A program made the translations under genes and the position numbers. From Cololabis saira (Eukaryota; Chordata; Actinopteri; Beloniformes; Belonidae): a DNA stretch of 64,000 nucleotides. The DNA is taken from positions 21,160,129 through 21,224,128 of the forward strand of contig NC_084601.1 of NCBI RefSeq assembly GCF_033807715.1, written 5' to 3'. Of this stretch, positions 51,220 through 62,989 are shown piece by piece (the stretch's first letter is position 1; the number at the start of each line of letters is the position of its first letter). The notes under the pieces are model-generated. The model saw nothing but the letters and a program-made list of their open reading frames with translations. It was not told the DNA's origin and did no database searches.

Positions 51220-51582
51220 AGCCACCCGGCATAGGCCGATCGTGGGGCCAAGAGGTCCACGCCCTCCAGGCCCACAACCCCCCACCAAAGACATGGACAA
51301 TCAATCTCCCACCACTCCCATCTCCCCCTGGAGGCCCAGCACAGCCCAGCAGCCGCCCCCCCCCAGGCAGCACAGCCAACCCATGCCTGGGTCCGGCTGT
51401 CAGTCCCTCCCATGGTCCCTGAATGCAGGAAACATGGGCGTAGGAAGACCTCCCTCCTGCCCCCTGGTTATGAGGGTGTGTGGGTGTGACTAATGTGGTA
51501 GGCAATGATCTTAAGAAACTTATTTTTGATGCACTTTAATCTGTAAACATAATAAACCACCCCAAAAAAAAAAAAAAAAAAA
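51220..51582 (+). other. GC-rich block ending in AATAAA and a poly(A) run
   Basis: 51230-51470 is C/G-rich (ccacgccctccaggcccaca, cagccgcccccccccaggca). It is followed by AT-rich sequence, AATAAA at 51551-51556 and an A19 run at 51564-51582, eight bases later. The layout is that of a retroposed polyadenylated RNA or LINE 3' end. No ORF of known type and no clear target duplication were found. Confidence 0.4.
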
Positions 51583-52801
51583 TTCCTGTGAAATTTGCAA
51601 GTGGAAAACATTCAACTCAGTTGCGAATGTACCCAGAAAATTTACCACATTGTCAATAAAAGTCTTAAAGAAATACAAAATAACTATATCTGAGGCATAG
51701 ACGCCTTAAGGAGCTTGTTAAAGCATCAAAGTCCCTGTAAATTTTTTATGCACCACAAGTTCAATCATAAAGACACACATTTATGCATAAATAGGGGCGT
51801 AGTATTTGGATTGATGAATGCCATAGACGTTGGTTAGCTGTAATCACTTTTGCTACTTTGCAGTGCCTTGACTTGTTGTCTGAGCTGTGAATAAAAACCT
51901 GTGTAATTATTTTGATCTTAGAAGTAATATGGAGTGTTACGCTGTCAACTGACCATTGCGGCCACTTTTGCGTTGGCCTGCGAGGGTTCGGGGGTGAAGC
52001 TCACAAAGCAGCTCCAGAGGTAAAGTAAAAAACTAGCCCCTAACCAACAACATATGAAATGACTACCAGTAGAGTTGAAATGAAAACTAGTGGAGGTCTC
52101 AGGAAGCCCACCATTGCACAAGCCAATGCTTGCAGTTACCTGCCCACCGGACCAAACCTGCGAGTAGCAGACCAAGTGATTGCAGGTGTCAGCCGACCTC
52201 TACTCGTCTTTGCTTCAGCTCAGGCAGCATGGTAGCAACATTGGGAATGTGGATGTTTCACCAGATTCAAAACTATTAGCATCACAGTTTAGCATAAGGT
52301 ATGCCAACCAAGGTAAAACAGCTAACTGGTAGCAACTGAACTAAGGTGGGTGTTTTTCCATTTGGCTTGAGGGCTGCTTGTTCTGTCCATTTGCAACAAA
52401 GCATTGCAGAGTAGAAGGAAAAACTGGCTTCAAAAGCAGTCTTCAGGAAACCTTTGGGTGACATCATAGAGGGTTTGTCCAGTTCAATGAAAAAAAACAT
52501 CTGAAGCTCAAATCTTCCTGCAGTACTCACCTGGATCTCTGTACAAAAGGAAATGCTTTCATTCTCTCCAACCTCTTCATTCTGTTCACAGTTGCAGAAG
52601 TGCTGTAGCCTCAGTTTTTCTAAAATTTCTAAAATTGAATTTACAGCTCCTTAGACTGATAAACACTTAGTTATTACGCAGGCACAATTTGCTTTTAACT
52701 GTGAAGTTGTTTGTCCTTTTTTACCCGTAAAGCTAACACTTTCATGATGCAGAGCCTGTTCTCTCTGCAACCTTGAGAGCTGAGACACACACACACACAC
52801 G

Positions 52802-52834
<33 letters not shown>

Positions 52835-55800
52835 ACACGCACACGCACACGCACACACACACACACACACACACAGAAAGGCAGAAATAGATGCAATGGG
52901 CCATTATATTTTGTGTTTTTTTTTCGTTCTTTTGCAGAAATAAAAAGTAACAAACGTACATTTTGATGAAATAGGTTGATAATTTAAAAAAAAACACAAA
53001 CCTAGCCAGAATTGAAAAATATGAAAAAAACTAAACAAATTTGAGTGTCCTTGTAGCATTAATTTTCCCCTACATTTGTGTCTATGTTGTTTTGTTGATA
53101 GAAACAAATGGATTCACCATAGTCCACAGGGGAACCTCCCATTTCAGTGGCGACGTCAGGAATTATGCAAGGTACAGCTTCTTCATTAACCAAATCAAAG
53201 GATTGTTGAGCATTATGTATTCAGGTGGATCACAGAGCACAACGATACACTCAAGAGCGTGCACGGAGAATAATATTAATGATAACACCTGACTGGATTT
53301 GACCTACTGGAGGAAGATTGCAGATTCCCATGAGTGTCTTATTGCTTTGTGATTCGGCGGCAGCAGGGACGTTTCCTGACTGACTGTTTCCTGACTGAAA
53401 CAGTCGGTCATGAAATGAAATGACTGACTGCACATGATTGACTGCGCACAATGTGCCTTTGGCTTTTGAGTACTTTCAGAGCATAACCTTCATGCGCTTC
53501 CATGAGATCTGATACTGCTAGACTTGCTCTCGGACACGCACCGTTAAATTTGTCCATTGAAACGTCTTTGTGTGGGTTTTCATGTAAAGAGATGGCTTGT
53601 GGACATTGTTGTAATTCGCAGCGCTAGTCATCTTCAGTAACAGTCCTCACATTCTCCTTCTAAGGTCAGTATCAGTCAGTTAAACTGCACCTGCTCCTGT
53701 ACAAGTGTGGCCTTTAATCACAGCCTACCAGTTGGTAGTTGGTCTGATGGGTATGATGTTGTGTTTAGCTTTTACGCCTTTTCATTTTGGCCTAATAATT
53801 ACATATCAGTGTTCCTGTTATGACTTTGCTTTTGGCAAATTTGCAATATCATGCAGCAGATGTTAGTGACTCAGTGAGGCAATTAGGATTTCCTTTAATG
53901 ACTTGTCAGTCTGTTTAATTTAAAGAGTCAGTACACTCCCAATAATTATGATTTAAACACAATCTAGATTAAGTGCTTGATGAGATGGGTGGGATGAAAT
54001 AATCACATAAGGTTTCTTTTAAATACTTTACTGATTTCAGTAAATACACATTTTTTTAGTGGACGTGACACTTGTTTTACCTCTGCTTTTGGGGATAAGC
54101 TCCACTCCAGAAATAAGTGTGTATTGATTATAAATGGAAAGATGGAAATCTGTTTTGTACGTAAAACATTTGGACCAATAAAGAAAACCTAAGAAGAACA
54201 CGTAAGTAATAAAACCCGAATCATGGTGAACCATGACCATTTCACAGATTGAGAGTTTACTTGTCCTCCCTTTGTTTCTAAAAGGAAAACGCAGGAAAAA
54301 ATGTCCCAGCGCTAAAACTGGCTCCCAGTTTCAACACCCTCTCTACTTTCAAATTAGGATCCTTCTTGTCTCACAAAGCTTCTTGACATTACCCTGAAAG
54401 CTTTAGATTAAAAAACCTTTTAAGCAATACTTGTAACCAATTTTCTTATTTTGCAATTATCTATTAATGAACACACAATCGATGTTATCGAGTAAGTCGT
54501 TTTGAATCTAATTACCTGGGCCCACACAGCGCTGTGGAAGAATTAGCAGGCTCTACAGAGGTAATTATCATGTGTAATCATCAGAGTTCAGCTTGCACAC
54601 CCTGACAGTAAACAGGAACCAAAGCTGAGTTAGACATGCAGTGATGGAGCTGTATAAAAGCTGTTGTATATGCTGTGTTTGCCTTTGATAGCTCAGTATG
54701 TGACCAGCGCTGCCTGACAGGGACTGTTTAATTCAACTCCTACCAGCATCCTGGTCAATGGCACAGGATGCGGTCTTTCAGCACCATTACACACACTAAT
54801 GGAACTGCGTGTAATATATCCTCCCTACGCAAAGCCCTCTGTCTCCTCCACATGTTGTCTCCAACACAGAATTATCACTTTGCTTTCCCTCCCCCTCTCT
54901 CTCACCTGCCTCACTAAGTCTGACGCCCTCCTTCCACTCTTCTTCTGGTTGATCTCTTCCTCTGTCCTTGTGTGTCTTTGTTAGAGAAAAACTCCCACTT
55001 GCTGTAGTTGTGCTTGAGCACTGAGTGGGAGAGTCCTGCAGACTCCAGCCCAACTTCTTTCCACTCTTCCTGGAGCCTTTAGCCCTCGCCCACGATCTCC
55101 AAGTTCAGCATTAGACATTAGATGGCTGGGAATTTGCCTGTGGCAAAACAATAAGCACATGGTTAAAAGTTTACTCAAAGATGCATTTTTTCTCCTCTGT
55201 GGCCTGTTAAACAATCACCAACCACAGCAGGGAGATATTGAAAAATAAGCCTGGATCCAGATTAATACGTCAATGTTAACTTTTAATAACTTTCAAATAG
55301 CATGCAATGTTAATTTCATGACTCATACCATAAACCTAATCTTTGTTGAAATATAAACATGTTTATTAGCAGGTTTTTTTTTTGTTTTTGTTTTATTTTT
55401 GGATGATGTATTAAATGATGATGAGCTACGACCAGAGGCTTTTTTCCCCGACCCAGATCCATTTTCATACTATAGCTTTGTTGTTTTGGAAAAAAGCACC
55501 AAGTTTTCAGTTTATAATTATGGAAACCTCCATTCCCATTAAAAAATGATGACTTCGATAATACAGCTGCATCTTCTTACTGACAATGGAAACATAACAG
55601 TCCATAACCTTGAGAAGGGGCTGCAGCTGCAGCGCTTTGAGAAGGGCCTGGGAATAGTGTTTAGGTTTTATAATTACTGATATTGATACTACCTCTCAAT
55701 ATCTAATGCTCAATGCTTTTGCTGTCACAACCCTCAGCATTTCCCGGTGGCTGGGGCAACAGGGGCATTGTGGGGTTCAGTGTCCTGCCCAGGGATACTT

Positions 55801-56429
55801 TGTTACATGATGGGGCTGGGGATTGATCCTATGAGCCTCTGTCATTTTTACATTAGGACAGAGACTTCATGGGCAGTGCTATTAAACTCAACTTGTATAC
55901 ATATATATGCAGACCTCAGATGTGCACTGACTTTCTTGCTCACATTTCTCTGCTCATATAAACTGATACCATCATCTGAGGTCTGCTACTGTTTGCACCA
56001 CCTTCTGTTCTTTTCCAAGACCATAACTAAAACTGTTAGTTTATTTGGTTCCAAGGGAACAAAGGCAAGCCACAATAAAGCTAATTTAAGATATTTTACT
56101 GGTCTACTGAGTTGAAACAAAGAGCAAATATATTCCAGTCAAACAAATAAGCCTGGGGTGTCAGACTCTTTCATCCGGGGCCACATCGTTAAAGCTAGTG
56201 GTACACGAACTGCTATACAGTAGTACTTTAATGTATCCACTGCTTTTATTACATTATTGCTTCTGCATTGAACTATTAATAATAAACCTAAATTTATTGG
56301 AGGTGTGACAAACACACAAAAAAAAGAATACTGGCTCTAGGCAGAAACTTTACTTGAGCTGAGATAGGCAACAGGATTAGTCAGGCATAAAAAATTAATG
56401 AATATATGAATGTTTTTGCTTCCCTCCTA
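51583..56429. other. Intergenic, no gene seen
   Basis: Holds the (CA)n tract at 52784-52875 and short decayed pieces: 55735-55830 (gtcctgcccagggatacttt, SINE-like) and 56150-56195 (ggggtgtcagactctttcat, like a hAT end). Conserved-looking AT-rich blocks at 53870-53990 and 54480-54600 are noted in findings. Confidence 0.5.
52784..52875. repeat. (CA)n / (CACG) microsatellite
   Basis: CA units with interspersed cacgcacacg units in the middle and pure CA at both ends. Confidence 0.97.
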
Positions 56430-56785
56430 TCTTTAAATTCCATCTAATATTCCATCTAATAAAAGTACTTCTGTGGCACAGCAAATACTAAATAATGTGA
56501 AATCAGATGGAGACAAATAGGTTGAGCTGGATAATTCCATTCTGGTCTGGGTCTGTGATGTCATAGTACCCTGCAAATCTGAGCAGCTTTCTGAAGCCTT
56601 GGAGCCACTTTTCCTTGCCACTGTTTGGCTTAAGGTTTTTCTCCCACTAGGGGAGTTTTTACATGCCATTGTTTATGTAATAACTACTGTCATGTTCTGG
56701 GTATGGGTCTCTGGAAAGCGTCTAGAGACAACTCTGTTGTATTAGACGCTATATAAATAAAATTGAATTGAATTGAATTGAAGGA
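56430..56785 (+). repeat. Dispersed repeat with LINE/SINE-like 3' tail
   Basis: Contains ctgtttggcttaaggttttt, gggagtttttacatgccatt, ctctggaaagcgtctagaga and gctatataaataaaattg, plus a (AATTG)n tail. This is a common fish repeat 3' end. The same block on the minus strand is at 33170-33370. Confidence 0.65.
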
Positions 56786-58059
56786 CATATTTTTAGACTC
56801 AGTTGGCACCAGATACAGTAGAGTAAAAGAGTTGTGTACTTGTATAAAGTTGTCTATGTTAGAAGTCACTTCAAACACCAAAACATGTTCTTTTAAAAGC
56901 AACTTTAAAAGCAAAATTTGTACTTTCCTAAAAAGACTTTTTAGGAAAAATACAAAGTCTGCTAAATTCTACAGATTTACTGGACTTCTGCAAAGAACAC
57001 ATTCACCTGTTATACGTGGAAGAAAACTTGGACAGGAAATAATTATGAAGAACTGCTGTTCCACGTCAAGCTTCATCCGGCCCAGGAAAATCCCGTGAAA
57101 TGTTGTCACCCCTCACACTTGTTTACTCAGTACAACAGAATGCCTTGTTAAAACACAAATCTGAGTGAAAGCTCTCACAGAATATGTTCCCCTGGTGTAT
57201 ATCAGCTAATTTGCCAAAGTTCTTGCAGCAGAAGTTACTGTCACGTAAAAACAGGAAGACAAGATGCGTAACTTTCAAAGTGATCAGGGCTGTCATGCCA
57301 TACAGCTGTACCTCATACAAAATATGCAACTTTTAATGACTTTATGCATTGTAGCCGTGTGTATATGTGCACATGCTCACTACACGTGTAGGAGTTGGAG
57401 TTTGTCTGCACCCTGGGGACAAGGTGCTATAATGGAGTATTGATGTTGCAGAAGGATTGGTGAGAAGAGGGCGATAATTAGATTTTCTTCTCACTCTGCT
57501 CTGTGCTGCTCAGATACAGAGTGTTTCTAATGAGAGTGGAGCTCTCGCCAATAATTACCACTGTATTTCTAAAAACCATTCTCAGCATAGCAAACAGGGA
57601 ATGCCTGACCTTGAAGAAACCCGACATTAGGCGGTCACACAATTAGGAGAGTTAGATGATCAAATGTGTCAGAGAGTGAGGGAGGTAAGCGATGGCTTAA
57701 TAAACGGTTGTCATCATAGGTTATTTTTTACAGCTGCTATTGTGCATTAGAGAACCAAGCATGCTGACCGAGTTTTCCTGGAAGCATCATTTCCTCAGGT
57801 CAGACATATTCTTGCTTACCGATTCTCTCGCTGGCTGATAATGAAATACTCCCTACTAGATGGGAAGTTCAGAAGCCAAGCAGGCTGGGAGGTGTAAGAG
57901 AAGATGAAACACCCTATCCTATCACGGACATACAGTACACCTATTGACCATGCAGTTACTACACAAGTGCACAATCCTCTTTGAAAGTGTGCAACTGCGA
58001 AAAAAGATTACTTCATGTTTTTATATGGAAAGAGAGGGAGGGTGGGGGGCTGTAAAAAG
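56786..58059. other. Intergenic, no gene seen
   Basis: Unique sequence without a supported exon or repeat end. Its AT-rich block at 57500-57660 is one of the enhancer-like candidates listed in findings. Confidence 0.45.
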
Positions 58060-58440
58060 TGTTCAAGTCCTGTGACTGCAAAACAAGCCCAAAGCGTCAT
58101 TCCTTCACCACCCAGTTTGACATTTGGTTTGAGGTGTGAATAGGTTGATATGCATTGTCTGGTTTTCTCCAAATGTGAAACTGTGCACTTTGGTCAGACA
58201 CCTCCATGTTGGTCTTATTTGTCCAACAGGACATTATTCCAGAGGCCATGTGGTCCAGATAAAGCTTTTCACATTCAAGTTTTCTCCTGGTAACCCTTCC
58301 AAATAAGTCATAGCTGTGCTTTCATTGTCTAATAGGTAATTTGAAGAAGTTATTTAACATGTTCAGTGAGGCCTGCATGTTTACATTCAGAATGTGTTGA
58401 CAATTACTATTTTAATATTGCTGTAAACTCTTAATATCAG
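58060..58440 (-). pseudogene. Tc1-like transposase relic (antisense)
   Basis: The reverse strand carries decayed sequence of the Tc1-like family at 42890-43475: the region around the first catalytic residue (complement of ccaacaggacattattccag) back to the start of the linker (complement of tcaagttttctcctggtaac). No open frame of length. It abuts Harbinger copy 3. Confidence 0.6.
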
Positions 58441-58466
58441 GTGGGATTATTAGTCAGGCCCAAAAA

Positions 58467-59177
58467 TGGCACTTTTCCACTAGTACCTACTCAGCTGACT
58501 CGACTCGCCTTTGCACTTCTCCACTAGGGGTCTACACGTGCCGAGTAGATACTTTTTCTGTAACTACTCTGCTGAGGTTCTAAGCGGCTGAGTCGGCTGC
58601 ATCTGACGTCATCACACTACAGACCACCGATTGGTTGGGGGGTTGGAGTCAGACGTCAGAGTCAGGATGTGACATCAGTGAAAGAGCGACTCTAACGGCG
58701 GCTTCTTGTTCATTTTATTCAACAGGCAATGGCAGCAAAAGTCTGTTTGGTGATCCAAGTCTGAGGTGCAGATGTTCATAAACCTGGTGGCTGTGGAGAG
58801 AATTAAAAAGGGATCTAGACGGACGATAAGGAAGATCTACCAGGAGCTCTGTCACTTCATAGCTGCTCGCAGCTCCCAGCTGACTTTTCAGCAGCGCCGT
58901 GACAAACAAAATTAAAAAAAAGCGTTGCCGCTTGAAACTTCTCTCACTCTCATTTTTTTTAACTTGATATTGAACAAAAGCCACAGACCCAGCAGCACAT
59001 CAATCATCTCCTCCATGTTCTACATCTTTAATGTTGTTGTCTTCTTCGTTTAGATCAAACAATCAAATACGTCACAGCAGCTTCGCTCCAACCTCCTACT
59101 TCTGATCTGGGTGCTGAAAAGAAACGAGGGCAAGGTAAGTCGAGTCGGGCTGAGTAGGTACTAGTGTAAAAGTGCCA
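58467..59177 (+). mobile_element. PIF/Harbinger-like element, copy 3
   Basis: TGGCACTTTTCCACTAGTAC at the left and GTACTAGTGTAAAAGTGCCA at the right, flanked by AAA on both sides. It is collinear with copy 1 and contains the uninterrupted site (gtcatcacactacagaccac) where the 28S-bearing element is inserted in copy 2. 711 bp, non-autonomous. Confidence 0.75.
58763..58910 (+). pseudogene. MYB/SANT-like remnant, open in this copy
   Basis: The plus-strand frame EVQMFINLVAVERIKKGSRR, TIRKIYQELCHFIAARSSQL and TFQQRRDKQN runs without a stop through about 50 residues. It is the best preserved version in the window of the MYB/SANT-like domain carried by this family. Beyond Lys/Gln/Asn the frame degenerates. 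No start region and no nuclear transport segment can be defined, so it is a fragment. Confidence 0.6.
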
Positions 59178-59180
59178 AAA

Positions 59181-59836
59181 GACATGAATGGAGAAGTCTG
59201 CTGTCATCACAAATAAATGTACCAGTGGCCCCCTCCTCCACTGATATTGCATGGATAAAAGGGATGGGAGAAAAAGAATACTCTATGCATCCCATTTCAT
59301 CCGTAGATGATGCTGCATTGATCTAAAAAAATGTGACATAGATGGAACGAAAGACATACAGTATATTGACACTGTGTTTAGGAAAGTACCCAATTGCAGA
59401 TTGCAGGAGTGTGAGGCAGTAAGAGTTTCAAACAAAAGTCCTTTGATAAACAAAAAGCACTGTTTGAAAGGAATCCCAAATAATACGAAAAACCACTGCT
59501 ACAAGAAAACAAGGAAAATACAGACTGAAAGCCAGGAGGAACACAGACTGGGAAAAGTCCATATAGCCCCCCCCCCCCCGAGAGTGAATACTGGTGTGGC
59601 ATTAGTTAGTGTAGTTAGTTTTAGGTTGAATATATGAAAGAGATTTGCTACGCATCCAAGAAGGTCTCAGGAGGGGATCGTCAATAAACTACCAAATTAA
59701 TCACACACCTCTTTATTTTGGGTTTGAAGGCTTTTTGATATTACATATTAAGTTTTATATTACGATAAGATGTACTGACAGTGTTTTTCTTTAGCTTTTT
59801 TCAATATTCTGTGTATATATGAGACGTGTATGAGTC
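59181..59836. other. Intergenic, no gene seen
   Basis: Unique sequence with a C-run at 59569-59579. Confidence 0.5.
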
Positions 59837-60402
59837 TTGGTAAATAAAACAAAGATAAAACAGCAGCAGAAACTTCACATCACTCCAGTTCTGAGATCTT
59901 TACACTGGCTCCATGTACCTCAGATAATAGACGTTAAAATACTTCTGTTAGTTTATAAATCACTGAATGCTTTAGGACCAAAATACATCAGACTTGTTGC
60001 TGCCATAGCAACCATCCAGACCTCTCAGGTCTTCTGCTTCAGGTCTGCTCGGTGTCCCCGAAACCAGAACCAAACATGGAGAATCAGCTTTTAGTTTTTT
60101 ATGCTCCACAGATCTGGAAAAAACTTCCAGAAAACAGCAGGAACGCTGAAACCCTCAGTTCCTTTAAATCAGGATTAAAAACTCACTTTACAGCCGCCTT
60201 TGAATTATTTAAACTGCTCTGAATTGAGATTTAATCCATTTTAATTTCAGTACTAAACTCTAATTCTAGCTTAACTATAACCTTTCTTTGCTATGCCACT
60301 GCGCTGACTCATAATTTTTTTTTGCTCTCTTTTTTCATTATGTAAAACACCTTGAATTGCCTTGATGCTGAAATGTGCGTTACAATTAAACTTGCCTGGC
60401 CT
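59837..60402 (+). pseudogene. L2/CR1-like LINE ORF2 C-terminus and 3' tail
   Basis: The frame reads HITPVLRSLHWLHVPQIIDV KILLLVYKSLNALGPKYIRL (59868-60000). After frame changes come RPRNQNQTW-like, FYAPQIWKKLPENSRNAETL and SSFKSGLKTHFTAAFELF (60090-60210). This is the conserved post-RT region of L2/CR1-like LINEs ('ITPVL..LHWLPV..RI.FKILL..YK.L...P.Y'). The tail caccttgaattgccttgatg ... ttacaattaaacttgcctgg is related to the tails at both outer ends of the 8.3-10.1 kb palindrome, which suggests that palindrome has a LINE-derived boundary. RT absent (5' truncated), as is usual for LINEs. Confidence 0.8.
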
Positions 60403-60599
60403 TTTCCTTTAGTATGGTATTTCTAAATTTGTTGCTGTCATGGTCTTGTGGGTTTATTTGCATCTTAATTTTGATGTTTTGTTTTTAGTCCTCATTTACC
60501 TATGCTCTCTTGCTTCTGTGCTTTTTATGTTTTGTTTATTTGCTTTATTTTCCACTGATCTGCTTGAGCTAAATGTTAAATGTGTGTTAAATGTCTGTT

Positions 60600-60632
<33 letters not shown>

Positions 60633-62064
60633 GTAATTATTATTGTATAAGTATAATTTGAGACTACGTGCTATAAAACTAGCATGAGCTGATTTGACCA
60701 AAATGTAGTGCACAGACTGGTGGATAAAAACAGTTACTCAGTCTGTACTATCTAAAAAATGCTTAATATTTACAACATGTGACTATTTTATGCATAGTGC
60801 ATAAACTCGTTCAATTGGTTTTGTATTAACTAGACCAGATGTCTTGAGATGGCATTTGCTGTGATTTGGCATTATATAAACAAAGCTGAACTGAACTGAA
60901 TAAACAGATTTTTTAAATTGTCATTATCTTGTCTCTCCTCCCCTTGCCAGTCCATGTGTTGTGGTGTCCTGTTTGCCTCACTTCTGTTTCCACACAATCA
61001 AACCAACCATCACAGAATGATGCTTTTTTTGTGTTCAAGCTATAATGTTTCAGTCAAGTCAGACTGCCACATTTCAGAAAGTCAAGGTCCTGTTTTGATC
61101 TGTGGTGTCAGTATAATCTTTCCGTCTTTTTTTCCTCTCTCCACCCTCAGCTTTCAGGATCGGTTCAACCAGAGGTCATATTGTAACATGGTGGCATCTG
61201 CACATGGAGTATATTGGAAATGGATTTCTGAAAATACGGCATCAGGTGCATTTTGTCAGACTTGGTGATAGTGTGAAAAGGAGGCACCACAGAAAATATA
61301 GAGATAGATCTTCGGTAATAAAAATGAAAAACATCCAAGAAATTGGTTATGTAAAATGTTTCCAAATTGATTTAACAATTTTCTTCATCATACCAATTTC
61401 CTGTCATTAGAAATAAGGAAAGGAATCAGCAGTTGAAACATTTACAATGTCACTCATAATTCTGATGGGGTAAGAATGTAATATAACACCTTTACACTCC
61501 ATTGCCTCGTGAATCATAATATATATTGTAAATGGACACCTGCAACCAGTTCTGTCTTACTTAGCTCTCTGTATTCAATTGCTTACATGATGGCGAGACA
61601 CATCCATTCACCAATGCTCCTGGGTTAACACTGCACCACCAGGGAGACCCATTTGAGTCACCAATGCAGGATTACAAGCTTACATCCCTCCAATTTCATT
61701 ACTTCCGATCAAATGTTGATTTACCTGGTTTGCGGAGATATGTAGCTGGTGTATATAAATGTGTGAATGTGTGTGGTACTATTTTAGATTGAGATTGAGA
61801 TGGCTTGCCTTAGGGACTAGCTGCCACTCTGTTGGATCACTATAGAAAAAAGACAAAAAAAACCCTGCTTTTCTTTGTACCATGAACTCAAATGATCATT
61901 GATTTTAGCATAAGCTGGTTGTGCATTCTTATCACTTCAGGGTAAAACGTTCACAATACAGTTGATAGATGTCTTGCCAACTTAGGCTTCCACATGATTT
62001 CATCCATAACTCCATCAAGTCATGGATGATTTCAGTCCGAGTAATTAGATATACTGTATGTATG
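60403..62064. other. Intergenic, no gene seen
   Basis: Includes (TA)n at 60600-60633. No supported exon or recognised repeat. Confidence 0.5.
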
Positions 62065-62100
62065 TACATCCATCCATCCATCCATCCATCCATCCATCCT
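62065..62100. repeat. (CATC)n microsatellite
   Basis: Eight CATC units, followed by a decayed repeat piece (gatacaccctggaaagtcag cagttcattgc) of the same type as 36004-36145. Confidence 0.95.
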
Positions 62101-62624
62101 GTCCCAGCTGCATCTGAGTAAATGGTGGCGATACACCCTGGAAAGTCAGCAGTTCATTGCAGATTTCCCATAATGTGTCACATCATTTTTTTTTCTTTAT
62201 AAGGATAGTAAACAGGACATTTTTCTGATGGAGATGCATAAAGCATGTCAAAATGGTGTAATTCAATGGCAGAAACATATTTGTATGGGGGAGGAGTGTT
62301 TGGAGGTGTTGGTGAGTTGTCACAATGAGTGATGAGGAGTTGGCAACACTGGTTTAGACATAACACGGTAGATTTGCAGTGGAAATGTGCCATGGCACAC
62401 CCTTAAAGAGACACCAAGGTGTTTCGTAGTGAGAGAGATGGAAGTGATGGGGGCATAGGGGGACGGGGACGGGGAGGGGGGTAATGTGTGAATGCTTACT
62501 TACAACAATGTTAGGTGGTGGTTTGTTAAACTAGAAACCCCATGATTGTCAGGACCCAGGGTATTTGTTGTCTATAAAACACTTTTCTTGTCAGTGCTTT
62601 TTTTTTTCCCCCCCCATTTTATAT

Positions 62625-62985
62625 CACCTGGTGCCTGTCACCAGACAGGGTGAGGTTTCTCTGGCCGGATGTAGCACGTGGAAGGATCACGTTATTCCGG
62701 GCAGATCCTCCCCACCCCATCTGGTGCCCCGGCTGGCCAGAGGGGGCATGTATAGCCCAGGACTGTTGCATGTTTTTGTGAGGGCAGCTCACATTGCTAC
62801 CAAGGGAACACGGGGAGAACATGCAAACTCCACACAGAAAGGCCCTTTCACCAACCCCACCCAGGGTGTGGGTGCTGAAGTCATGGGGGAACTTAACACG
62901 CACTTCAGCGCCCACAGCGTCCCAATCAAACCCAGGCCCTTTTTGCTGTGAAACGGCTGCACTACCAGCTGCGCCACCGTGCCCC
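62625..62985 (-). mobile_element. tRNA-derived SINE (antisense)
   Basis: On the minus strand it begins ggggcacggtggcgcagctg gtagtgcagccg (A box TGGCGCAGCTGGTAGTGC) and continues with gcctgggtttgattggga (degenerate B box). The body includes gtggagtttgcatgttctcc ccgtgttcccttgg, a hallmark of a widespread fish SINE group. It ends in ctggtgacaggcaccaggtg atataaaa. Confidence 0.8.
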
Positions 62986-62989
62986 TAGT

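Noticed and set aside
54796..55214. Overlapping frames in a CT-rich block that might be exons
   Set aside because: No compatible splice pair or protein similarity. Composition explains the openness.
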